A stretch of 13,169 nucleotides of DNA. It comes from Patescibacteria group bacterium UBA2023 (GTDB lineage: Bacteria > Patescibacteriota > Gracilibacteria > BD1-5 > UBA2023). The translations under genes and the position numbers were made by a program. The stretch lies in assembly GCA_002335145.1 (NCBI GenBank), contig DDBV01000011.1, positions 1 to 13,169 on the forward strand, in the 5' to 3' direction. The notes beneath the pieces are model-generated. The model worked only from the letters and a program-made list of their open reading frames with translations, was not told the DNA's origin and did not search any database. Positions 1 to 5,856 of the stretch are shown here, piece after piece. Position 1 is the first letter of the stretch, and each line of letters starts with the position of its first letter.

Positions 1-173
1 CGGTCGAGTGCTTTATCAACCTTTGTGTAGACGGATTCGAGTTTCTCGTTTTTAAAACTTATCGCTCCAAGCGATGGAGCCGATGACTCGGCCGCAGAGA
101 TTGGCAGAATACTCTGTGTTGCCAAAAAGATTGTCGCGAGGATCGTACACAGCAGGGACTTCACCGTCTTCAT
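1..173 (-). CDS. N-terminus of a secreted protein (partial, runs off left edge)
   Basis: An open frame runs leftward from an ATG at 173 to the window edge, giving 57 residues and no stop. The start MKTVKSLLCTILATIF followed by LPISAAES is a classic Sec signal peptide: a basic n-region, a hydrophobic core, and a likely signal peptidase I site near residues 27-28 (ISA-A or SAA-E). The mature part begins ESSAPSLGAISFKNEKLESVYTKVDKALDR-like, charged and probably helical, so the protein is exported or periplasmic. It contains no UGA codon in the visible part. It is divergent from rpsB. No Shine-Dalgarno motif precedes the ATG. The family cannot be named from 57 residues. Confidence 0.75.
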   Translation of the reverse strand, partial: MKTVKSLLCTILATIFLATQSILPISAAESSAPSLGAISFKNEKLESVYTKVDKALD

Positions 174-209
174 GGGTTTGGGTATGGAAATACAAAAAGG
201 CCGACCCCG

Positions 210-215
210 AGTATA
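210..215 (-). promoter_or_regulatory. Probable extended -10 promoter of the left-edge gene
   Basis: On the minus strand TGGTATACT is a TG-n extended -10 box with hexamer TATACT. It lies about 37 bases upstream of the ATG at 173. No convincing -35 hexamer is seen, which is usual for extended -10 promoters. Confidence 0.4.
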
Positions 216-285
216 CCATGTCCGAAATGAAAGGGAAGAGAGATTTTTCGAATCCTTTTTTTGATGGGGCAATGCGGGGAAAAAT

Positions 286-313
286 TTGCCAATATATCGT
301 TCTTCCATATACT
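286..313 (+). promoter_or_regulatory. Sigma70-type promoter of the rpsB operon
   Basis: TTGCCA at 286-291 and TATACT at 308-313 are separated by 16 bases. Both match 5 of 6 consensus positions. The start of transcription would be near 320, giving a leader of about 130 bases before rpsB. Confidence 0.65.
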
Positions 314-319
314 GCATCG

Positions 320-450
320 CGCACGAAAAGACGGAAAATGTTTTTTCTTGTCTCGGTTCGGTCGTTTTCCTGCGTCCATCCTGTGGCATCGCCTTCGGAC
401 GGTGGGGTGCGCGACCTTCTGGGTTTAAGGTTTTTTTACTATCACACATC
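320..450 (+). promoter_or_regulatory. Structured rpsB leader with terminator-like hairpin
   Basis: Nested helices can form in this leader: GGTCG (360-364) with CGACC (412-416), enclosing CGTCC (373-377) with GGACG (397-401). A competing hairpin pairs ACCTT (414-418) with AAGGT (427-431) and is followed by a T tract to 437. The two outer structures share bases 414-416, so they exclude each other. This resembles a ribosomal-protein autoregulatory or attenuation leader, but the 5-bp helices are weak evidence. Confidence 0.35.
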
Positions 451-1227
451 ATGGCAGACATGATCCAGGATATGCTCGCAAATGCGGTGCATATCGGCTT
501 CAAGCGACAGTACTGGTCGCCGAAAATGCGGGAGTACATCTACGGGGTACAGAACGATGTCCACGTCTTCGATCTCTACAAGACCGCGAAGATGCTCGAA
601 GAGGCGAAGAAGGTTCTCGCCGATGCGACCTCCAAGGGAAAGACGGTTCTCATTGTCGGAACCAAGATTCAGGCTCGCGAGATTGTTCGGAGTCTCGCTG
701 CTGAGACGGGACACCCCTACGTGGATACCAAGTGGGTTCCAGGACTTCTCACGAACTTTGCAACGCTCAAGCGACGCATCGGAACCTATGTAACCATGGA
801 GAAGGATCTTTCCATGGGTGACACTACCGGTCTCACCAAGAAAGAACTGGTCGTACAAGCCAAGAAGGTTGCCGACCTCCGCAAAGCTTACGAGGGAGTC
901 CGCGACATGAAGAAACTCCCAGATGTCCTCTTCGTCATCGATGGAAAGTATGAAAATCTCGCCCTTCAGGAGGCGAAGAAAATGCACATTCCCGTTGTTG
1001 CTCTCCTCGGATCGACTGGAGACATCGACATGGCGGACAGCTTCATTCCCTGCAATGTCAACTCCATCAAGTCTCTTCGGTACGTTATCGATCAGCTCAA
1101 GGGATCGTTCGCTCGTCCTCGGCAGGATGCAGAGAACGGAAGCGCGAAAATGAAGAAGATCGAGCAGAAGCCCGCAGGGAAAGTGCTCGAGTCCAATGAC
1201 ATTCCCGCCGAGTCCGATGCACAATAA
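451..1227 (+). CDS. rpsB: 30S ribosomal protein S2
   Basis: Protein of 258 residues. S2 sits on the back of the 30S subunit between head and body and is needed for S1 docking. The sequence begins MADMIQDMLANAVHIGF, followed by the S2 landmarks WSPKMREYIYG, the central KTVLIVGTK, VDTKWVPGLLTNF, and the nucleotide-fold-like PDVLFVIDG and IPVVALLGSTGD segments. An open frame extends upstream to 286, but homology starts at the ATG at 451, downstream of the promoter. The C-terminal tail after about residue 220 is charged and family-variable. It heads the rpsB / membrane protein / tsf operon. It contains no UGA codon. No Shine-Dalgarno motif lies at the normal distance; the ATG context is catcATGGCA. 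Confidence 0.97.
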   Translation: MADMIQDMLANAVHIGFKRQYWSPKMREYIYGVQNDVHVFDLYKTAKMLEEAKKVLADATSKGKTVLIVGTKIQAREIVRSLAAETGHPYVDTKWVPGLLTNFATLKRRIGTYVTMEKDLSMGDTTGLTKKELVVQAKKVADLRKAYEGVRDMKKLPDVLFVIDGKYENLALQEAKKMHIPVVALLGSTGDIDMADSFIPCNVNSIKSLRYVIDQLKGSFARPRQDAENGSAKMKKIEQKPAGKVLESNDIPAESDAQ

Positions 1228-1236
1228 TTTTTTCCC

Positions 1237-1566
1237 ATGGCCGAGCAACCGACCGTAAAAAATCTCTACGAAGAGCCAGGAGACAAGCGCAATCACGAGA
1301 AGCTCATTGCTGCCGTGGCGTACGCTCCGTTCGGATTTGTAGTGACTATGCTGTCGGGGGAACAATCACCCTTCGTGCAGACGCATATGAAGCAGGGGGC
1401 AATAGTTTTTCTCTCCTACTTCGCCCTCTCAGTGATTCTTCCGGGGGGTGCGCTCACATGGTTTGCGCTCGGCTTCTTCGTCTATGTGCCAGCTGCGGCG
1501 TACTATTGATACCATGCGTTTCAAGGAGACACCAAGCTGCTTCCATATATCGGAGACAAACTCTAA
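1237..1566 (+). CDS. Small DUF4870-like membrane protein with one UGA-Gly codon
   Basis: Protein of 109 residues when the UGA at 1507-1509 (codon 91) is read as Gly; otherwise it would stop at 90. The N-terminus is soluble and charged, followed by hydrophobic segments at about 23-40, 53-68 and 72-90. The motifs SPFVQTHMKQGAIVF and, after the UGA, YHAFQGDTKLLPYIGDKL match the DUF4870/Tic20-like pattern, in which helices flank a conserved H-x-K-Q and the protein ends with a Gly-rich PxIGD tail. UGA fits a small residue in that tail. It starts 9 bases after rpsB and ends 24 bases before tsf, so it is co-transcribed. The function of this family is unknown. Confidence 0.85.
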
Positions 1567-1590
1567 AAATTTTCTAAACCCCATACGACC

Positions 1591-2379
1591 ATGGCAGTAA
1601 CGATGGAGCAGATCAAGACCCTCCGCGAGCGGACGCTCGTAGGATTCGCCGACTGCAAGAACGCCCTCACCGAGGCGGACGGAGATATGGACAAAGCGAT
1701 CGAACTCCTTCGCAAGAAGGGGATCGCGAAGGCTGCCAAGCGTGCAGAGAACGAGACGAGCGAGGGAAAGATCAAGATGCTCGAGGTCGGCGGAACCACC
1801 TACGTGGTATCCGTCTCCTGCGAGACCGACTTCGTTGCACGCAACGATGTGTTTGACGGGATGCTCGCAGCCTTCCTCGATATCCGCAAGGCAGCAGCAA
1901 GCGATGCTGAGGCGATGGAAAAGGCCGAGATCCTCAAGACCGACTACGTTCTCAAGATCGGAGAAAACTTCAAGATCAACCTTCTCACCGCATTCTCCGG
2001 AGAGATCGTAGCATCTTACGTCCACTCCAATGGGAAGGTTGCTTCAGTCGTAGTCGCTAAATCCGGAACCGACATGGACAAGCTCCGCCAGGTCGCTATG
2101 CACGTTACGGCTACCGCTCCGGAGGTACTCCGACCCGAGGACATCTCGGATGAAGCGGTTGCTCGCGAGAAGGATATCGCCCTCGCCCAGATGCAGGAGG
2201 ACCCAAAGAACGCCGGAAAGCCCGCTGAGATTCTCGAGAAGATCATTGACGGAAAGATGAAGAAGTTCCGTGAGGAAAACGCCCTGCTCACTCAGGCATT
2301 CGTCGTGAATCCCGAGCAGACCGTGGGACAGGCAATCGGCATGGATAGTGTCATCTCGTTCGCGCGATTCGCGATATAG
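1591..2379 (+). CDS. tsf: Elongation factor Ts
   Basis: Protein of 262 residues, the nucleotide exchange factor that releases GDP from EF-Tu. The N-terminal UBA-like domain is clear (IKTLRERTLVGFADCKNAL, then DMDKAIELLRKKG). It is followed by the diagnostic CETDFVARND motif at about residues 76-85, whose Asp-Phe intrudes near the EF-Tu magnesium site. The core dimerisation subdomain includes MHVTATAPE. The stop is TAG. No UGA codons occur. The start context is gaccATGGCA without a Shine-Dalgarno motif. It is the last gene of the rpsB operon, ahead of a strong intrinsic terminator. Length is near that of typical bacterial EF-Ts (about 280-300), slightly short. Confidence 0.96.
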   Translation: MAVTMEQIKTLRERTLVGFADCKNALTEADGDMDKAIELLRKKGIAKAAKRAENETSEGKIKMLEVGGTTYVVSVSCETDFVARNDVFDGMLAAFLDIRKAAASDAEAMEKAEILKTDYVLKIGENFKINLLTAFSGEIVASYVHSNGKVASVVVAKSGTDMDKLRQVAMHVTATAPEVLRPEDISDEAVAREKDIALAQMQEDPKNAGKPAEILEKIIDGKMKKFREENALLTQAFVVNPEQTVGQAIGMDSVISFARFAI

Positions 2380-2403
2380 TTTGTCTCTTCGGTGTTTTCC
2401 ATT

Positions 2404-2437
2404 AAAATAATCCCGTGAAATTACGGGATTATTTTTT
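2404..2437 (+). terminator. Strong intrinsic terminator of the rpsB-tsf operon
   Basis: AAAATAATCCCGT at 2404-2416 pairs perfectly with 2423-2435 (13 bp) around the loop GAAATT, running into a T tract to 2437. It lies 24 bases after the tsf stop and ends only 2 bases before the next ATG. Confidence 0.9.
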
Positions 2438-2439
2438 CT

Positions 2440-2745
2440 ATGCTGAATTTCGCAGATATTCAAAAACGTGTCCTCACCAACAAGCTCGCCAAGGGATTCA
2501 ATACCACGAACATTCCCATGGAATTCGCACTGGCACATGGCGAGCTCTCGGAGGCATTTGAAGCATATCTCAAAAAGACTGGCACGGTCGGAGAAGAAAT
2601 CGCGGACGTGATGATCTACCTCCTCTGACTCTGCGAGCTGCTAGAAATAGATCTCGAGTCCGAGCTGATGGCAAAACTCGAGAAGAATGAAAAGCGTCGC
2701 TACGAACATGATGACAATGGAGTGCTCCATAAGCAAGAAGGGTAA
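2440..2745 (+). CDS. MazG-like nucleotide pyrophosphohydrolase, one UGA-Gly codon
   Basis: Protein of 101 residues. The all-alpha NTP pyrophosphatase metal site is visible as E35-x-x-E38 in HGELSEAFEAY and E53-x-x-D56 in GEEIADVMIYLL, matching the MazG pattern ExxE-(12-28)-ExxD. UGA at 2626-2628 (codon 63) falls in YLL-G-LCELLEIDL, where relatives have Gly; read as a stop it would remove the last helix. Such enzymes hydrolyse nucleoside triphosphates to monophosphate and pyrophosphate, often to clear damaged nucleotides. The N-terminal ADIQKRVLTNKLAKGFNTT matches the small MazG-like family, supporting the ATG at 2440 although it directly abuts a terminator. The exact substrate is unknown. Confidence 0.85.
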
Positions 2746-2749
2746 TACA

Positions 2750-2791
2750 TTTTTCAATACGCACAACTGGCCTGGGGGGTACATGAGGGAA
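2750..2791 (+). pseudogene. Decayed duplicate of the ydcF-like gene start
   Basis: Bases 2750-2774 match 3308-3332 at 22 of 25 positions, including the first codons of the ydcF-like gene at 3315. Here the ATG is replaced by ATA. Similarity seems to resume after a small deletion (GGGGTA and GGGAA blocks in both copies). The copy has no start codon and no open frame, so it looks like a remnant of a tandem duplication. Confidence 0.45.
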
Positions 2792-2796
2792 CAGCT

Positions 2797-2827
2797 AAGC
2801 CCCGTCTTGCGATACGTGGGTTTTTCT
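2797..2827 (+). terminator. Probable intrinsic terminator after the MazG-like gene
   Basis: AAGCCCCGT (2797-2805) pairs with ACGTGGGTTT around loop CTTGCGAT with one mismatch, followed by five T residues. Confidence 0.5.
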
Positions 2828-2854
2828 TGACAGAAGAAGTTAGGTTGATATATT
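2827..2854 (+). promoter_or_regulatory. Promoter of the orphan gene at 2882
   Basis: TTGACA at 2827-2832 is a perfect -35 hexamer. With a 16-base spacer it precedes TATATT at 2849-2854. The transcript would begin near 2861, about 20 bases before the ATG. Confidence 0.7.
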
Positions 2855-2881
2855 AAAGTTTAATATTTTAAATAAACTTTT

Positions 2882-3238
2882 ATGTCAACGTCACACAATA
2901 TTGCTTCTCTTTCACAGGGTGAGACGGGAGAGCTCCTTGAGAGAAGAGAGGATCGAGACGCTCGCAGAGACTTTGCAGGAAGATTGTATATCTTGTTGCA
3001 TGATATAGTGACAGAGTCTGAAAGATGATGAGATGTATACGCGCATTCCAAGAGTGGACGAGCTATTGAGGCGAAAATTCGTCAATTAGAGGCACTAGGG
3101 TTAGATTTGAATGTTCCTTCTTACAGCACACAAGAGGCTCTTGCTCGTGAGGCTATGGAAGCGTTGGAAAATATATGGGGCAAGGCAGCATTGATTTCTT
3201 TTGTCCTACGACAGTCGGACTCTATTGATGAAAAATAA
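2882..3238 (+). CDS. Orphan hypothetical protein with tandem UGA-UGA
   Basis: Protein of 118 residues that I do not recognise. It is intact only if UGA is a sense codon: two consecutive UGAs at 3026-3031 (codons 49-50) read Gly-Gly in the context SER-GG-DVYAH, and the frame ends at TAA. It is charged and predicted mostly helical, with no signal peptide or membrane segment. The first half is rich in Arg/Glu/Asp, and ALAREAMEALENIWGKAAL near the end looks amphipathic. It uses AGA, TTA, TTG and T-ending codons far more than rpsB or tsf, hinting at acquisition from elsewhere, though UGA use suggests adaptation to the host code. It is a single-gene unit with its own promoter (2827-2854) and terminator (3244-3274), which makes it likely to be a real gene. 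Confidence 0.65.
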
Positions 3239-3243
3239 ACATT

Positions 3244-3274
3244 AAAAGATGGAGGGTAGACACCTCTTCTTTTT
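3244..3274 (+). terminator. Intrinsic terminator of the orphan gene
   Basis: AAAAGA and GGAGG (3244-3255) pair with CCTC, T and TCTTTT (3263-3273) around loop GTAGACA, with one bulged base and one G-U pair. A T tract follows. Confidence 0.6.
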
Positions 3275-3314
3275 GTAATTTTGCTGGAGGGCGTAAACCC
3301 TAAAATCTTTTTCA

Positions 3315-3980
3315 ATGCACACAACCGGCCTGATTCTCTGATACGGGGTATACTCTGGGAATGATATTCCCTATCACCAATATGTTCTTTGAGCAGTAGA
3401 GACACTCGCATGAACATATCATGTCGACCGGATAATATTCTGTGGTGGATGCACCGACGCTTTGCGCCCACATCTTTCGGAGGCCCAGTCCATGCTTGAT
3501 ATGCTGGGTGTGCGAGAGACTGTACCGGCAGATGTAGAGATCCTGCTCGAAGACCGGTCGATTACGACGTACGAGAATCTCATATTCGCTCGAGAATTTC
3601 TACAGGAATCCTGCAATATAGTCATCGCGTGCGATCGCATCCGTGTGCCAAAGGTCTTTCTTCTCGCGGGGGAGATTCTTGCTTGAGTCGATCGGCGCAC
3701 GGCTCTCGGGTCGCTCTATGAGAATGCTATGAAGCAACCACCAAAAGGGGAGAATATCATGGAGTATATTCTTGCCACAGATGACAGAACTCTGTGCGTA
3801 TTCGGCAGAGATTTCGCGCGTCCGGTCGATGAGGTCGAGCGACAAATTGCTGCATCGCTGCTCGAATGCGCGAGTATTGATCATCCAGACCTTCACGAGC
3901 GTGCGGCGACCGATCGACGAAAGAAGTGGAATCTCGCACCACTGGACAACGACACTTGACTTTCGATTGATCCGAAATAA
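3315..3980 (+). CDS. YdcF/DUF218-family protein, five UGA-Gly codons
   Basis: Protein of 221 residues, cut into pieces unless UGA at codons 9, 26, 33, 124 and 215 is read as Gly. The N-terminal strand GLILGYGVYSG corresponds to the DUF218 'vvLGyG' motif. VDRIIFCGGCTD (37-48) is the second strand and loop, SEAQSMLDMLGV (55-66) the helix, and LLEDRSITTYENLIFAREFL (78-97) the signature segment. CDRIRVPKVFLLA follows. DUF218 proteins such as E. coli YdcF and SanA have a Rossmann-like fold; YdcF has been reported to bind S-adenosylmethionine, but no enzymatic role is settled. There is no signal peptide or membrane anchor, so it is probably cytosolic. No Shine-Dalgarno motif is seen at the ATG. A promoter for the downstream aspS leader overlaps its 3' end. 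Confidence 0.85.
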
Positions 3981-3983
3981 CAT
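3956..3983 (+). promoter_or_regulatory. Promoter of the aspS leader
   Basis: TTGACT (3956-3961) and TAACAT (3978-3983) are spaced by 16 bases inside the last codons of the ydcF-like gene. Transcription would start near 3990, about 25 bases before the leader-peptide ATG. Confidence 0.55.
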
Positions 3984-4014
3984 AGCCAAGTCTTCTCATC
4001 CATAGACACCTACC

Positions 4015-4071
4015 ATGGCACGAAAATATTCTCTCGCCTCGAACAATAATAACTCCCGCACAGATCGTTAG
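4015..4071 (+). CDS. Leader peptide with four consecutive Asn codons
   Basis: An 18-residue ORF, MARKYSLASNNNNSRTDR, ends at TAG (4069-4071). The codons at 4042-4053 are AAC AAT AAT AAC. The start context taccATGGCA is the same as at tsf (gaccATGGCA), which supports translation. It lies between a promoter and a terminator hairpin upstream of aspS. Runs of codons for the amino acid whose tRNA is being sensed are the hallmark of transcription-attenuation leader peptides (trp, his, leu operons of E. coli). An archaeal-type AspRS is often non-discriminating and aspartylates tRNA-Asn for later amidation by GatCAB, so Asn codons would be a sensible sensor. No homolog is known to me. Confidence 0.65.
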   Translation: MARKYSLASNNNNSRTDR

Positions 4072-4128
4072 CGGTTGTTTTTGGTATACCAATCAACTTC
4101 CCGCTGACGATGTCGGCGGGATTTTTTT
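4056..4128 (+). promoter_or_regulatory. Attenuator: mutually exclusive antiterminator and terminator before aspS
   Basis: The terminator stem pairs 4099-4108 (TCCCGCTGAC) with 4112-4121 (GTCGGCGGGA): 10 pairs including one G-U, loop GAT, then seven T residues to 4128. The antiterminator pairs 4066-4074 (CGTTAGCGG) with 4101-4109 (CCGCTGACG): 9 pairs including one G-U, with a further TTG/CAA pairing and the self-complementary TTGGTATACCAA inside. A short upstream pairing, CCGC (4056-4059) with GCGG (4071-4074), could sequester the antiterminator arm. A ribosome stalled on the Asn codons would cover sequence to about 4065 and leave 4066-4074 free. One that reaches the TAG at 4069 would cover that arm and let the terminator form. 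The fit is read directly from sequence; regulation is inferred. Confidence 0.65.
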
Positions 4129-4148
4129 AATTTTCTCTCTCTTCTCAT

Positions 4149-5450
4149 ATGCACACTCCCATCTCCTCTATCGTGAGTGACTCTGCACCACGAACTGTGA
4201 CATTCTCAGGCTTCGTCGATGTGATTCGCGATCACAAGAAGCATCTTTTTTTCGTCATTCGTGATCGTACCGACATGGTACAGGTCTTTGCGGACAAGGC
4301 ATTGTTTCCTGACACACATATCACCACTGAGTCTTTCGTACGGATATCCGGACACATCGAGTCACGTCCAGAAGTGCGTCTTCATGGATTCGAGATCGTT
4401 GCCACACAGATCGAGATTCTCTCTGTTCCAGAGGAAGATCTTCCCATCTCCTGGAAGAGTGAATGATACCCATCCCTATCGGAGCGTCTCGATCACCGAC
4501 ATCTGAGTCTGCGTGAACCCCGAATACTGCTCGCATTCGAGATGATGTCATACTTTGATTTGGTCGTTCGTGAATTCTGCTATGAGCAAGGATGTATTGA
4601 GATACACACGCCGAAGATTATTCCAGCTGCCTCAGAGGGTGGGGCAGAGCTCTTTCGTCTGGATTACTTCGGTCGAGACGCATACCTCGCACAGTCGCCA
4701 CAACTCTACAAGCAAATGGCGATCGCGTCCGGATTTGGAAAAGTGCTCGAGATTGCGCCAGCATTTCGTGCAGACCCATCATTTACCTCGCGACACGTGA
4801 CAGAAATCACCATGCTCGATATCGAGATCTCACCGATCGAATCGCCGGAAGACGTGATCTCATTTGCAGAACATATGCTTCAGACTGCTTTTTCTAAAAT
4901 ACACACACGCTTCGCCTCAAAGGTAGCGGAGTTATATGATCGAGAAATCACGATTCCTTCGCTGCCATTCCCAAGAACAACTTTTACTCAGGCACGAGAA
5001 ATTCTTGAAAAAGAGTTCGGCATAGCAATCGCAGAAGACGAGGACATGAGCGCGGAATGAGAGAGACGACTCTCTGAGTGGGTATACGCACAGTACGGAC
5101 ATGATTTCTTGTTTGTGACGGGATATCCATCATCAGTGCGAGCCTTCTATACTATGAACGAAGCATCCACCCCCACAATCTCAAAGGGCTTTGATCTATT
5201 ATATCGAGGCCTAGAGGTGAGCTCCGGTGCGCAACGTGAGCATCGCTACGATCAGTTAGTATCTCAGATACGGGCAGGTGGAATGGATCCAGCTGAATTC
5301 GAGCACTATCTCGCATGTTTTCGACATGGTATGCCACCACATGGAGGGTTCGGTTTTGGTATTGCCCGACTCTTCAAGCAGCTGCTTTGATTCGAGACAG
5401 TAAAAGAAGTAATTCTCGCTCCTCGCGATCCCAAAAGACTTGCGCCATAG
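4149..5450 (+). CDS. aspS: Aspartyl-tRNA synthetase, archaeal/eukaryotic type, three UGA-Gly codons
   Basis: Protein of 433 residues with UGA at codons 106, 304 and 414 read as Gly. It charges tRNA-Asp with aspartate and, if non-discriminating, also tRNA-Asn. The N-terminal OB-fold anticodon domain includes VTFSGFVDVIRD and VIRDRTDMVQVF. The class II catalytic domain has IEIHTPKI, the AMP/Asp pocket AYLAQSPQLYKQ, motif 2 FRADPSFTSRHVTE (206-219) and motif 3 GFGFGIARL (ending about 408). The LD-I-E-I after motif 2 and terminal PRDPKRLAP point to AspRS rather than AsnRS. It lacks the bacterial GAD insertion, so it is the short form. Two UGAs sit on family glycines (DMSAE-G-ERRL and QLL-G-FETVKEVI). 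Oddity: the usual Glu before the motif 3 Arg is Ala406. Expression is probably controlled by the upstream attenuator. Confidence 0.93.
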
Positions 5451-5510
5451 TGGAGCATAGAAGAATGGCGTGAAATCGACAAGAAAAAGTGGAAATTCTG
5501 AAATTCTCGA

Positions 5511-5516
5511 TATACT
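5511..5516 (+). promoter_or_regulatory. Possible -10 box of tRNA-Trp
   Basis: TATACT at 5511-5516 lies 11 bases before the mature tRNA 5' end. The -35 region (GTGGAA at a 16-base spacing) is poor, so read-through from aspS is also possible. Confidence 0.35.
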
Positions 5517-5527
5517 GTGGCGCACGA

Positions 5528-5601
5528 AGCCCTATAGTTCATCGGTAGAATGCAGGACTCCAAATCCTGAGAGGTAGGTTCGATTCCTACTGGGGCTGCC
5601 A
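5528..5601 (+). tRNA. trnW: tRNA-Trp (anticodon CCA)
   Basis: All arms fold. The acceptor AGCCCTA pairs with TGGGGCT (one G-U), the D stem is GTTC/GAAT, the anticodon stem CAGGA/TCCTG has loop CTCCAAA with anticodon CCA at 5560-5562, and the T stem GTAGG/CCTAC has loop TTCGATT. The discriminator is G73, as usual for bacterial tRNA-Trp, and CCA is encoded at 5599-5601. The anticodon reads UGG only, so this tRNA should not decode UGA, consistent with UGA being Gly here. The tRNA-Gly(UCA) expected for this code is not in the window. Confidence 0.95.
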
Positions 5602-5622
5602 TGTCGGAATTTCATCGCAATT

Positions 5623-5653
5623 AGGCTCTATGATTCGCTTCATGGAGCCTTTT
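5623..5653 (+). terminator. Intrinsic terminator after tRNA-Trp
   Basis: AGGCTCTATGA (5623-5633) pairs with TCATGGAGCCT (5640-5650), 11 pairs including one G-U, around loop TTCGCT, followed by a short T tract. It lies 21 bases after the tRNA CCA end. Confidence 0.75.
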
Positions 5654-5668
5654 CTTCTCGGTTCTAAC

Positions 5669-5722
5669 GGAAGCTCGAAAGTAAGTATCCCCCTGTGGTC
5701 TGTATCTCTCCCGAGAGCTTCC
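5669..5722. repeat. 8-bp inverted repeat with 38-base spacer
   Basis: GGAAGCTC (5669-5676) is the exact reverse complement of GAGCTTCC (5715-5722). It lies in the 255-base gap between tRNA-Trp and the converging AstE-like gene. The spacer contains the smaller hairpin CTCTCCCGAGAG. No gene is convincing here; the role is unknown. Confidence 0.3.
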
Positions 5723-5856
5723 CGATGTTCCGCATTTTTCTTCCGCAATTCGCAAACGAATCTTTGTGAAGACCTTTTTGACAGTGTTTCTGTGTGCCTT
5801 GACGAATTTCATGGTACGAAGTGCTGGGAGTGCTCTTTGCCTGGAAGAAGCAATTA

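Noticed and set aside
1429..2025. Long antisense ORFs over rpsB, tsf, nrdD and gltX
   Set aside because: They are shadows of the strongly supported genes on the other strand and have no motifs or start signals.
5621..5812. Minus-strand 63-residue Lys/Arg-rich ORF after the AstE-like stop
   Set aside because: It runs through the tRNA-Trp terminator hairpin, has no promoter, and shows no recognisable motif; the basic composition could be chance.
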